From contig NZ_CP036525.1 in assembly GCF_007741535.1 (NCBI RefSeq), positions 868,001-932,000 of the forward strand: a stretch of DNA of 64,000 nt, written 5' to 3'. The translations under genes and the position numbers were made by a program. This DNA comes from Rubripirellula lacrimiformis (lineage in GTDB: Bacteria; Planctomycetota; Planctomycetia; Pirellulales; Pirellulaceae). The notes beneath the pieces were generated by a model. The model was given only the letters and a program-made list of their open reading frames with translations, searched no databases and was not told the DNA's origin. Shown here piece by piece: positions 1-8,241 of the stretch. Within the stretch, counting starts at the first letter, position 1. The number at the start of each line of letters is the position of its first letter.

Positions 1-167
1 CCATCGCACAGCGGGCCGAGGCGATCGATCGCTTGTTCCAGGTAGGTGCCGCCGCTGGGGTGCGGCAGGTCGGATTTGTCGCGTCCCATGCGAGTCGATT
101 GGCCACCGCACAGCACGATGCCAAGCAGTCGTCGTTCAGGGGGGGGATCGGGTTGCGGCTGGGGCAT
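1..167 (-). CDS. mobA: Molybdenum cofactor guanylyltransferase, N-terminal fragment
   Basis: Reverse-strand fragment of 55 codons running off the left edge of the window. The translation contains GIVLCGGQSTRMGRDKSDLP, the nucleotidyltransferase signature (LAGGxSxRMGxDK) of MobA, which transfers GMP from GTP to molybdopterin to make the bis-MGD cofactor in the cytoplasm. The chosen start is the ATG at 165-167, giving a proline-rich leader (MPQPQPDPPPERR) before the first beta strand; no strong ribosome site is visible, so the start is uncertain. It lies downstream of and co-oriented with the carboxymuconolactone decarboxylase-like gene, with a 16-bp tandem repeat between them. Related sugar nucleotidyltransferases share the motif, but the spacing and the GRDKS segment favour MobA. 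Confidence 0.8.
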   Translation of the reverse strand, partial: MPQPQPDPPPERRLLGIVLCGGQSTRMGRDKSDLPHPSGGTYLEQAIDRLGPLCD

Positions 168-186
168 GCTGGGGCTTGGTCACAAA

Positions 187-250
187 GGGGCTTCGTCATG
201 CAGGGGCTTCGTCACGCAGATATTTCGTCATGCAGACATTTCGTCATGCA
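187..250. repeat. 16-bp tandem repeat, four copies
   Basis: Four adjacent 16-bp units begin at 187, 203, 219 and 235; each ends in TTCGTCATGCA or TTCGTCACGCA. Units 1-2 begin GGGGC and units 3-4 begin GATAT or GACAT. The last unit covers the stop codon of the upstream reverse-strand gene (244-246), so repeat number changes would alter the mobA leader spacing without changing that protein much. Confidence 0.85.
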
Positions 251-570
251 GGGTCGGCGGGCGATGCTTTCGCGATCACGTCTTCGACCCAGGATCGGGC
301 ACGCATCATGGTGGGGAATCCAATCGTCGGCGCCGAAACCAGGGCCACATGACGCAGGTCGTCCGGGGTGCAGCCGGCTTCGAGTGCTTTGCGGCAGTGC
401 GAGTGGGCGGCGCCTTCGAGCCCGGACCCCAACGATATGGCCAGCTTGACCAAGGCGACCTCGCGCGGCGAAAGCGGACCCGCCTCTTTTGCCGCCTTGC
501 CAAAGGCTTCGTAGGCTTGCATCAATTCAGGATGTTGTTGATGCATCTGTTGGTAACGTTTCGGAATCAT
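244..570 (-). CDS. Carboxymuconolactone decarboxylase-family (AhpD-like) protein
   Basis: A 108-residue protein with the all-helical carboxymuconolactone decarboxylase/AhpD fold signature: a central segment with SHCRKALEAG followed by TPDDLRHVALVSAP. In AhpD-type peroxidase partners a CxxC pair sits just before the conserved His; here the aligned positions are not cysteines, so a thiol-peroxidase role is not supported. A single Cys follows the His. The ATG at 568-570 overlaps the stop of cobA-hemD by 4 bp, so the two are probably translationally coupled. Substrate and reaction cannot be read from the sequence. Family placement is fairly secure, function is not. Confidence 0.75.
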   Translation of the reverse strand: MIPKRYQQMHQQHPELMQAYEAFGKAAKEAGPLSPREVALVKLAISLGSGLEGAAHSHCRKALEAGCTPDDLRHVALVSAPTIGFPTMMRARSWVEDVIAKASPADPA

Positions 571-2111
571 GCTTCGGCTCGATCAGGGGATGAGGTGGCT
601 TGGACGATCGCATCGATCAGCGACTCGGTCGTGTAGGGATCGGCTTCGGCGTGAACCGAAAATCCCATGGCCCGAATCGTCGCTGACGTGATTGGCGACA
701 GGCTGGCGATTCGACTGTGGTGCAGCGATTCGCCGAACATGCGGTGCAGGTTGCTGGCCGAGGCGCTGCTGGTGACGGTGATCCAGTCAACGTCGCCGTG
801 TTGGATGCGATCCGCCATGCCGTCGATCGGCTGATCGACGTCGCGATTCTGGTAGGCCGCGATCTCGGCAACGTCCGCCCCGGCGGCGGTCAGTTGGTCC
901 ATCAGTACATCGCGTCCGCGATCGGCGCGAACGATCAGAACCGATTGTCCGGCGATGGCGGCGTTGTCTGCGTGCAGCAGCGATTCCACCACCGATTCGG
1001 CACGAAAGTCGCTTGGGATCGTGTCGGCGCGAACGTGATAATCCATCAATGATTGGGCGGTTTTGGATCCGGTCACGGCGATCTGGGCTCCGGCAAACCG
1101 ACGGACGTCGCCACCGCGGTGGATCATCCGATCGATGAAAAAACGAACCGCATTATGGCTGCAGAAGATGATCGTTTGAAACTCTTGGAGACGATCGATC
1201 GCGTCATCGACCTGGGACCAATCATCGGGGGCGGCGATTTCGATGGCTGGTTGGATCAGGACTTCGGCGCCCAGTTCACGAAGCTGCGATGCCATTTCGG
1301 CTGATTGGGCGGCCGGTCGGGTGACCATCACCGTCTTTCCGAACAGGGGCCGGTGGCTGACCCAGTCCATGGATTCGGCCAATTCAGTCACCGGGCCGAT
1401 GATCACGATCACTGGCGGGCGGAACTTGCTAGCGGGAGTCAGTCGGTCGGCGACTTCGTCCAATCGGCAGTGGATCGATTGTTGATCGGGCAGGCTGCAG
1501 CGGCGAACCAGGGCGACCGGCGTGTCGGCTGGCTTCCCGGCGGCGATCAGTGCCGTGGTCCAGGCCTCGGCCGTGGTGACGCCCATGTAGACGACCAAAG
1601 TGCCCGGGAATCTGGCCAGCGCGTCCCAGTCCAGAGCCGATTGGGCCTTGCCCGGTTCCTCGTGTCCGGTCACCAAAGCGACCGCCGAAGCCAGCCCGCG
1701 GTGCGTCACCGGGATCCCGGCGAAGGAACCGGCGGCCAAAGCGGCGGTAATTCCGGGAACAATTTCGAAAGGAATCTGAGCGGCCTTCAACGCGTCAACT
1801 TCCTCGGCCGTGCGGGCGAAAACTGCCGGATCGCCCCCTTTGAGCCGAGCGACGACGCGTCCGGCCTGCGCATGACGCAGCATTTCGTCGATGATCTCGG
1901 GTTGTCGCCAAATGCGAGTTTGCCCGTGTTTTCCCACACTTATGTGCTCTGCCGAAGCCGCGTGGGCCAGCAATTCGGTATTGCTGAGGCCGTCGTAGAG
2001 CACGACATCGCAGCGGGCTAGGAGCTCTGCCCCCCGGAGAGTGATCAGCCCCGCATCACCAGGGCCTGCGCCGATTAAATAGACTTTTCCGATGTTGGAT
2101 CCAGTATTCAT
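567..2111 (-). CDS. cobA-hemD: Uroporphyrinogen-III C-methyltransferase / uroporphyrinogen-III synthase fusion
   Basis: A 514-residue fusion. Residues about 9-245 form a SAM uroporphyrinogen-III methyltransferase: VYLIGAGPGDAGLITLRG at the N-terminus, RLKGGDPAVFAR in the middle and GIPVTHRGLASAVALVTGHE later. Residues about 258-505 form a HemD-type uroporphyrinogen-III synthase starting at GKTVMVTRPAAQS. Together they would close hydroxymethylbilane to uroporphyrinogen III and methylate it twice to precorrin-2, the branch point to siroheme and cobalamin. Such fusions are known in several phyla. The start ATG at 2109-2111 sits directly before the first beta strand. Its 3' end overlaps the decarboxylase-like gene by 4 bp. 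Divergent from rpsT across 121 bp. Confidence 0.92.
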   Translation of the reverse strand: MNTGSNIGKVYLIGAGPGDAGLITLRGAELLARCDVVLYDGLSNTELLAHAASAEHISVGKHGQTRIWRQPEIIDEMLRHAQAGRVVARLKGGDPAVFARTAEEVDALKAAQIPFEIVPGITAALAAGSFAGIPVTHRGLASAVALVTGHEEPGKAQSALDWDALARFPGTLVVYMGVTTAEAWTTALIAAGKPADTPVALVRRCSLPDQQSIHCRLDEVADRLTPASKFRPPVIVIIGPVTELAESMDWVSHRPLFGKTVMVTRPAAQSAEMASQLRELGAEVLIQPAIEIAAPDDWSQVDDAIDRLQEFQTIIFCSHNAVRFFIDRMIHRGGDVRRFAGAQIAVTGSKTAQSLMDYHVRADTIPSDFRAESVVESLLHADNAAIAGQSVLIVRADRGRDVLMDQLTAAGADVAEIAAYQNRDVDQPIDGMADRIQHGDVDWITVTSSASASNLHRMFGESLHHSRIASLSPITSATIRAMGFSVHAEADPYTTESLIDAIVQATSSPDRAEA

Positions 2112-2232
2112 AGGTGCCTATTCTGCGCTTTTTATATCGACTCTGGACAGGAGGCGATCCGATTGGCATACTACGCGGCCCTAAGAAATACGTTTCACCT
2201 TAAACCACGACGCTTTTTAGTCGTCCCCAGCA

Positions 2233-2499
2233 ATGCCAAATACTGCGAGCGCGAAAAAACGACTTCGCCAAAACGAAAAACTGCGTCTTCACAACCGCGC
2301 CCAACGCAGCAAGCTGCGTGGCCAGCTTCGTCGCGTTCGCGACGCTGTGAAGGCTGGTGATTTCGCCGCCGCCCAAACCGAAATGCGTTTGGCCCAAAAG
2401 CGAATTGACCAGGCTGCCGCCAAGAACCTGTTGCACGACAACACGGCTGCACGCACCAAGAGCCGTCTGAACAAGATGGTCAAGTCGATCGCTAGCTAG
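2233..2499 (+). CDS. rpsT: 30S ribosomal protein S20
   Basis: An 88-residue basic protein with the S20 N-terminus [21 protein letters not shown] and a helical, Lys/Arg/Ala-rich body, the usual length for the family. S20 binds the 5' domain of 16S rRNA in the small subunit. It is a single-gene unit: the upstream neighbour is divergent and a hairpin terminator lies 27 bp after the stop. There is no obvious Shine-Dalgarno sequence before the ATG. Confidence 0.96.
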   Translation: MPNTASAKKRLRQNEKLRLHNRAQRSKLRGQLRRVRDAVKAGDFAAAQTEMRLAQKRIDQAAAKNLLHDNTAARTKSRLNKMVKSIAS

Positions 2500-2526
2500 T
2501 CGATCTCGACACAATCCAATTGAACG

Positions 2527-2563
2527 AAGCCACGGGCAACATCAGCATGTCGGTGGCTTTTTT
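2527..2563 (+). terminator. Intrinsic terminator of rpsT
   Basis: AAGCCAC (2527-2533) pairs with GTGGCTT (2553-2559), followed by a run of T to 2563. The position just after rpsT on the same strand fits rho-independent termination. Confidence 0.8.
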
Positions 2564-2663
2564 CGTGCGCCCATCGTTCGATGGGCTATCACACGAATGA
2601 AGGAGGGCATTGGGGGCGAGGGAATTCTGGCGAATCCCACTGCCTTCGCGGGGGCGGGGGATC

Positions 2664-3926
2664 TTAGAAGACCAGGCCGGCGTCGCCGAGGCGTTTTTTC
2701 GTTTCGGTCATCAACGCGTCTTCGTCGGCTTCGGTTGCAGCGACGTACGTGACGCTGAAACGCAAGAATGATCCGGCGTCATCCCAAGGCACCGTGACGA
2801 TTCCGAACTGTTCGATCAGGTGACGCGTGGCGTCCTCGGCCGCAGCAAATTTCTCGCCGCCCGTGGTGCCCGTGGGCGACTTGGCGTACAGGAAGTAGGT
2901 GCCACCGGGGACTTCGCACTGGAACCCGCATTCTTTCAGGACCGTGACCAGTTTCTTCATGCGGCGAAGATACTTTTCGCGAATCTGTTCGGGGATCGAG
3001 TCGTTGTCCAACGCTGCCGCGGCTGCTTTTTGCGTGGCGATGAACTGGCCACTGTCGCTGTTGTCTTTGACGTCCGAGAACGCGGACACGATTCGCGGGT
3101 GGCCGCAGACGAATCCCATTCGCCATCCGATCATGTCGTAGCCCTTGCTCATCGAGTGGACTTCGACTCCGACGTCCATCGCGCCCGGGGTTTGCAGGAA
3201 GCTAAGCGGTTTGCCGTCGAACGACAGCAGGATGTGGGCGGCGTCCTGGACCACGACGAATTGCTTTTCTTTGGCCAGGGCGACGACCTTTTCGTAGAAC
3301 TCGGGCGTCGCTGTCTTTCCGGTCGGCGAATTCGGGTAGTTCAGGACCATCAGTTTGGTGCGGCGATAGATGTCGTCCGGCACGGCATCCAGGTCGGGCA
3401 GGAAGTTGTTTTCGGCCAACAGCGGCAGTTTGAATACTTCGCCGCCGTAGTAGCGGGTGTGGGTGCCGGCGACCGGGTATCCGGGCACGGTCATCATCGT
3501 GATGTCGCCGGGATTGATGAACACGGCGGGCAGCATCGCGTAGGCTGGCTTGCTGCCGATGCAGTGATTGACTTGGGTTGCCGGGTCCAATTCGACGCCG
3601 AAATTTCGCTTCATGAAATTCGCGGCGGCCTGCTTGTACTCGATCACACCGTTGTCGGCGTAGCCGCGATTTTCGGGCTTGTTGATCTCTGTCGCCATGA
3701 CATCGCGGACCGCTTGGTCAGCCATCGAATCGTTTTCGCCGATTCCGAAGTCCAGCAGGTGGCGATCGGGGTGGTCGGCCAGAGCTTTCCGCTTGGCTCG
3801 TTTGATCTTTTCGAACTTGTAGATCTCCGTGCCCTTGCCGTAGTTGGATCCGCCGATGCGATCAGCGAATAAGGACTGGAAGTACGGGTCGGAATCGCTG
3901 GATTCAGGCTTAGTGGCGGTAGACAT
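2664..3926 (-). CDS. dapL: LL-diaminopimelate aminotransferase (class I/II PLP enzyme)
   Basis: About 420 residues with the fold-type I aminotransferase pattern: LLDFGIGENDSMA near the N-terminus, VPGYPVAG, LNYPNSPTGK and the PLP-lysine region HSMSKGYDMIGWRMGF. Segments such as FGIGxxD, KPENRGY, NPGDI and VxVHSMSK resemble DapL enzymes, which convert tetrahydrodipicolinate to LL-diaminopimelate in one step for lysine and peptidoglycan. Assignment to DapL rather than another aspartate-type aminotransferase is by family resemblance only. The ATG at 3924-3926 is preferred over an upstream TTG at 3938. Monocistronic by appearance. Confidence 0.7.
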   Translation of the reverse strand: MSTATKPESSDSDPYFQSLFADRIGGSNYGKGTEIYKFEKIKRAKRKALADHPDRHLLDFGIGENDSMADQAVRDVMATEINKPENRGYADNGVIEYKQAAANFMKRNFGVELDPATQVNHCIGSKPAYAMLPAVFINPGDITMMTVPGYPVAGTHTRYYGGEVFKLPLLAENNFLPDLDAVPDDIYRRTKLMVLNYPNSPTGKTATPEFYEKVVALAKEKQFVVVQDAAHILLSFDGKPLSFLQTPGAMDVGVEVHSMSKGYDMIGWRMGFVCGHPRIVSAFSDVKDNSDSGQFIATQKAAAAALDNDSIPEQIREKYLRRMKKLVTVLKECGFQCEVPGGTYFLYAKSPTGTTGGEKFAAAEDATRHLIEQFGIVTVPWDDAGSFLRFSVTYVAATEADEDALMTETKKRLGDAGLVF

Positions 3927-4136
3927 TGGGTGCGTCAAAAGATCGAGTCGGTTGAGATGGAATCACGTCGGTATTTCATGCAACAGAGTAAGTGCGACGG
4001 GGGACGATCGGCAAGGGTAAGGCGATTATTCAGCGGCTGTCGCTAGAATCAGAGGCGTCGCTACAATGGACCGATAGGGTGGTTTCGCCACGCCTCCGTA
4101 CTGCTCTTCCACGTTTTTTCCGATCGCACGACTTCT

Positions 4137-4862
4137 ATGCCAGATCATTCGACGACTGACGATCGTGATCCGATGCGGGCCCGGTACGAGGAATTGGCCG
4201 AATTGGCGGGTTCGCTGGCGCACGAAATCAAGAATCCGCTGTCGGTGATTCACATGAACATCGACCTGCTTAGCGAGGATATCGCCGAGATCGATTCGCC
4301 GATCAGCCGCCGGTGTCTGAATCGAGTGGACATCGTTCGCGAGCAGTGCGAGCGGATGGAGGGGTTGCTGCGGGACTTTCTGCGGTACACCCGTCTGACC
4401 GACATCGACCTGGTTTCCGGCAGTCTGAACGATCAAGTCGAAATGGTGCTGAGGGCTTATCAGGCGCAAGCCGATATCGATCAGATCGACATCGAAAAGT
4501 ACTTGGACGCCGATCTGCCAGCGATCAAATTGCACAGCGATTCGCTGCAGGCGGCGCTGATGAACTTGGTCAAAAACGCACTCGAAGCCATGGACAGCGG
4601 CGGCCAGTTGTGGGCTCGTACCTACACCACTCGCGGCGGCGTGGCGTTGGATTTGATCGATACCGGCAGCGGCGTCGATGACAACACCGTGATGCACATG
4701 TTCGAACCGTTCTACAGCACCAAGGACGGTGGCAGCGGTCTAGGGCTGCCGACCGCTCGCAAGATCATCGAGGCTCACGGAGGTCGCATCAGCGTCCAGA
4801 GTGAAGTCGGCCGCGGCACGAAGTTCACCCTGGAATTTCCCGTCCCCAAACGTTTGGGATGA
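4137..4862 (+). CDS. Soluble sensor histidine kinase, NtrB-like core
   Basis: A 241-residue protein made only of a dimerisation/phosphoacceptor domain and a catalytic ATPase domain. The H-box is GSLAHEIKNPLS near residue 28; N-box NLVKNALEAM; G1 DTGSGV; F-box FEPFYSTK; G2 GSGLGL; a C-terminal GRGTKFTLEFP. There are no membrane segments and no PAS or GAF domain, so the signal must come from a partner protein or from the short N-terminus. No response regulator is adjacent. The downstream neighbour is convergent. Catalytic residues look intact, so it should be an active kinase. Confidence 0.88.
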   Translation: MPDHSTTDDRDPMRARYEELAELAGSLAHEIKNPLSVIHMNIDLLSEDIAEIDSPISRRCLNRVDIVREQCERMEGLLRDFLRYTRLTDIDLVSGSLNDQVEMVLRAYQAQADIDQIDIEKYLDADLPAIKLHSDSLQAALMNLVKNALEAMDSGGQLWARTYTTRGGVALDLIDTGSGVDDNTVMHMFEPFYSTKDGGSGLGLPTARKIIEAHGGRISVQSEVGRGTKFTLEFPVPKRLG

Positions 4863-4909
4863 AATCGATGGGGCAGGGGTGAAGGGGTGAAGGCGGAAAT
4901 CCCCGATCC

Positions 4910-7075
4910 CTACAGCTGGATCGCCTGTTCTTCGCCAACGACTTCGGTCGCCTGTTCGCACGCGGTCGTCATTTCGATCTGGACGGCCCAGCGACCTTCG
5001 ACGTCCGGAGTGATGATCCAGTGCGGTTGGACGCAGACGCTTTGGTGAACCAGTTCGAATCCGGCCTCGCTCTGGCTGACCGTTTCGATCGGGAACGTCC
5101 AAATTCCGCTGGGACGATCGATTTCTAGCGATACGTCGATGCCCAGCCAGCGATCCGAAAGGCTGATGCCGTGGCTTTTCTGTAGGTCCAGCGATTGACC
5201 AAGCTGTCCTAGTTGGTTGCCGTCGATATCGCTGAAATATCGGTCGTCGGCACCCGACGGTAGCCCGGCAAAGTTCATTTCGATGCCGAAATGCAGCGGT
5301 CGGTCTAGCGGCAGGTTTTCCAGCAGGTAAGCGATCGAAATTCGGTCACTGCCGGCGACCATCGTGACCGCTTTGGTCAACGTGATTGGCAAACCCCACG
5401 CGTTCCCGTCGCGACGCATTTGGACCTGCACCCGGTCGGCACCGCGGCGCAGTTTCGTTTCAAAGGGTCGCTCGACAAAATCGCCGCGTTCGACCGATTC
5501 GCCTCGCGAGACGGATTCCAACGTTGCGTCGTTATCGTAGAAGTGGTCCATCAGGCTCTTGCGAGCGTACGTGTCGTACTGCAATCGTTGGTCCAAGCCT
5601 TCTTGTTTGAAGATGACTCGGTCGTGAATGCTGGCACAATCGCCGTCGCCATTGCTAGGGCCGGCCAGGACTTTGCGATGGTAGCTTTCGGGACGCCGCT
5701 GCAGCGTCGCCAGCAGGTTGTGGCTGATGTCGCGGACATCCAATTCGTACATGCGTCCGCCACGTCCGGGCGCGATCCAAGCGCACAGTCGGTTGTTGCT
5801 GAGCCGGATCTCTTGCTGTCCGTCAAAGTTGAAATCTTCGGCGGTCGCTTGCACCGTATTGGATTGGACGCCGGTTGCACGATCCAGCCGTGTGTCGGCT
5901 TCGATCAGGTGCGTGTAGATCGCGTTGCGAAGGTGGGGCAGGTAGATCCCGCCAAACGCACCGTGCCAGTAGGGGCAATTGCACTGGCCGCGATACAGGT
6001 GGTCGCGGATTTCTGCCAGTTCGCCGCGATCGACCCCATCAGCCTCGGCTTCGCGAAGTCGACGGCTGACATGCATCATCCGCGCGTACATCTCGTTGGT
6101 TTCTTCGTACTTCGTTTTGAAGTTACGCCAATAGCCGCCTCGGACAAAGGATCGCAGATCGTTCCAGCGGGCGTGGTCGGACATCGAGTGGGAAACGTCA
6201 TCGAACATCTCCTGGGCCTCGACCGGCAACGCCCATTCGGTCATCTCGCGATAGCTGCAATCGGGCAGGTAGACTTTGCCGACCGGTGGCGTCCGGCGGA
6301 TCGCTTCGCCCAACGTGACGGTGTGCAGCCAGTCGGAATTGTCGCTCAGTGCGTCAAAGAACGATCGTAGCCAACCCTGGTCGTAGACATGTGCCTTCGT
6401 GTCGGGCCAGGTTCCGAACTTCTCGCCATCGTCGCCAAAGGTCAGTACTGCGCCGGGAGATCGCTCGGCCACTTCCCGGCAATAGTCGATCGATTCGTGG
6501 GCGGGCCGAAACGGAATGGTGTAACGCAGTCGTTCGGAACCCGGAAAGATGCTCAGCATCCGTCCGTTGTCTTCGGTCACATAGTGCCCGGTCAATTGTT
6601 CGTCGGTCAATCCGGCGGCGCGAAAGTGGTAGTCGTCCAGGACGGTATAGCGGATGCCGGCGTCGGCCACATCGCTGGTCATCGATGATTCCCAGACACG
6701 TTCCGGTGTCCACATGCCCGCCGGCGTCATGCCCAGGTTGCGGTTTAGCCAGTTGCCGTAGGCGCGGATCTGGCCGATGCGGTCAGTCGGCGGCAGCATC
6801 GTCATGATCGGTTCGTACTGGGGTCCGCCGACGATTTCGATGCGACCGGCTTCGACCAGCAAACGGACGCGGTCCAGGTACTCCGGATGGCGTTCGGCCA
6901 GCCACATCATCAGCGGACCCGACGTATGCAGCGAGATTTGTAGCTTCTCGTACGGCGCAAAGACTTCCAAGAACGGCAGATAGCTGTCCTGGTACGCTTG
7001 TTCGAACACGCCGTCAAAGTTGCCAATTGGCTGGTGGTTGTGCAGGACCAGACAAAGGTGAGCGCTAGCAGTCAT
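4910..7075 (-). CDS. GH57 4-alpha-glucanotransferase/amylase-type enzyme
   Basis: A 721-residue glycoside hydrolase family 57 protein. The N-terminal catalytic barrel begins HLCLVLHNHQP; the nucleophile is Glu125 in WTPERVWE and the acid/base Asp is in FGDDGEKFG near residue 215, both as in the Thermococcus litoralis glucanotransferase. The C-terminal half (about 400-720) matches the beta-rich domains that follow the catalytic part in this family. It would disproportionate or cleave alpha-1,4-glucans in the cytoplasm; no signal peptide is visible. The ATG at 7073-7075 is chosen because the longer frame adds 32 residues with no family similarity. glgA and galT lie upstream on the same strand, beyond repeat array 1. 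Confidence 0.88.
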   Translation of the reverse strand: MTASAHLCLVLHNHQPIGNFDGVFEQAYQDSYLPFLEVFAPYEKLQISLHTSGPLMMWLAERHPEYLDRVRLLVEAGRIEIVGGPQYEPIMTMLPPTDRIGQIRAYGNWLNRNLGMTPAGMWTPERVWESSMTSDVADAGIRYTVLDDYHFRAAGLTDEQLTGHYVTEDNGRMLSIFPGSERLRYTIPFRPAHESIDYCREVAERSPGAVLTFGDDGEKFGTWPDTKAHVYDQGWLRSFFDALSDNSDWLHTVTLGEAIRRTPPVGKVYLPDCSYREMTEWALPVEAQEMFDDVSHSMSDHARWNDLRSFVRGGYWRNFKTKYEETNEMYARMMHVSRRLREAEADGVDRGELAEIRDHLYRGQCNCPYWHGAFGGIYLPHLRNAIYTHLIEADTRLDRATGVQSNTVQATAEDFNFDGQQEIRLSNNRLCAWIAPGRGGRMYELDVRDISHNLLATLQRRPESYHRKVLAGPSNGDGDCASIHDRVIFKQEGLDQRLQYDTYARKSLMDHFYDNDATLESVSRGESVERGDFVERPFETKLRRGADRVQVQMRRDGNAWGLPITLTKAVTMVAGSDRISIAYLLENLPLDRPLHFGIEMNFAGLPSGADDRYFSDIDGNQLGQLGQSLDLQKSHGISLSDRWLGIDVSLEIDRPSGIWTFPIETVSQSEAGFELVHQSVCVQPHWIITPDVEGRWAVQIEMTTACEQATEVVGEEQAIQL

Positions 7076-7289
7076 GAGCGAAGGATCTTCAGAGAAACTG
7101 ATTTTTAAGCGGCATGAATCGGGGGGCCGCGACGCGACAAGTGTCGTGAAACTCCCCGGCGATCCATGCACGTTCCGGCTGCGTGGAATCGGCCAACCAT
7201 GATTGTCGGCGCATCCAGCCTGCTACTTATCGGCCACAACAGCCGTCAAGGTTTACCCGATTTGCATAATCGGGATTTCGTTGTGGTTG

Positions 7290-8241
7290 GTTCAGCCGCA
7301 TGCCCACCGGACCGCGCTTTGATGGCCCGGCGCACGGGGCGATGCCCACGCGGTTAAACGATTTGATGCACGGGGCGTGTTCTCCTTGTCGTTTCACCGC
7401 GTGCCCACCGGGCCGCGCGTTTCCAGGACGTGGACGCACGGGGCGATGCCCACGCGGTTAAACGATTTGATGCACGGGGCGTGCTCTCCCTGTCGTTTCA
7501 CCGCGTGCCCACCGGGCCGCGCGTTTCCAGGACGTGGACGCACGGGGCGATGCCCACGCGGTTAAACGATTGGGCGACCGCGGCGTGTTCTCCCTGTCGT
7601 TTAACCGCGTGCCCAGCGGGCCGCGCGTTTCCAGGACGTGGACGCACGGGGCGATGCCCACGCGGTGAAACGATTTGATGCACGCGGCGTGCTCTCCCTG
7701 TCGTTTCACCGCGTGCCCACCGGGCCGCGCGTTTCCAGGACGTGGACGCACGGGGCGTTGCCCGCGCGGTGAAACGATTTGGCGACCGCGGCGTGCTCTC
7801 CCTGTCGTTTCACCGCGTGCCCACCGGACCGCGCGTTTCCAGGACGTGGACGCGCGGGGCGATGCCCACGCGGTGAAACGATTTGGCGACCGCGGCGGCT
7901 CTCCCTGTCGTTCAGCCGCGTGCCCACCGGGCCGCGCGTTTTCAGGACGTGGGCGCACGGGGCGATGCCCACGCGGTTAAACGATTGGGCGACCGCGGCG
8001 TGCTCTCCCTGTCGTTTCACCGCGTGCCCACCGGGCCGCGCGTTTCCAGGACGTGGACGCGCGGGGCGATGCCCACGCGGTGAAACGATTTGATGCACGG
8101 GGCGTGTTCTCCCTGTCGTTTAACCGCGTGCCCACCGGGCCGCGCGTTTCCAGGACGTGGACGCACGGGGCGATGCCCACGCGGTGAAACGATCTGGCGC
8201 ACGCGGCGTGTTCTCCCTGTCGTTTAACCGCGTGCCCAGCG
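7290..8241. repeat. Cloverleaf repeat array 1, left part (units 1-10, last one interrupted)
   Basis: Units start at 7290, 7391, 7495, 7599, 7703, 7807, 7910, 8014, 8118 and 8222; the period is 103-104 bp after unit 1. A typical unit is 73 bp: arm GTTTCACCGCGTG, mini-hairpin CCCACCGGG, stem CCGCGCG, a 15-nt loop, stem CGCACGG, mini-hairpin GGCGATGCC, arm CACGCGGTTAAAC. The linker of about 31 bp begins GATTTGATGCACGGGGCG or GATTGGGCGACCGCGGCG and ends CTCCCTGTC. Unit 1 carries a different loop (TTGATGG...), like arrays 2 and 3. Unit 10 is cut by the insertion sequence. Long open frames occur in several frames but do not look coding. Confidence 0.95.
8237..8241. other. Left target-site copy CAGCG
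   Basis: CAGCG at 8237-8241 abuts the left end of the insertion sequence and recurs at 9818-9822 on its right. Removing the element plus one copy restores a normal repeat unit (GTGCCCAGCGGG...), which supports a 5-bp target duplication. Confidence 0.75.
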
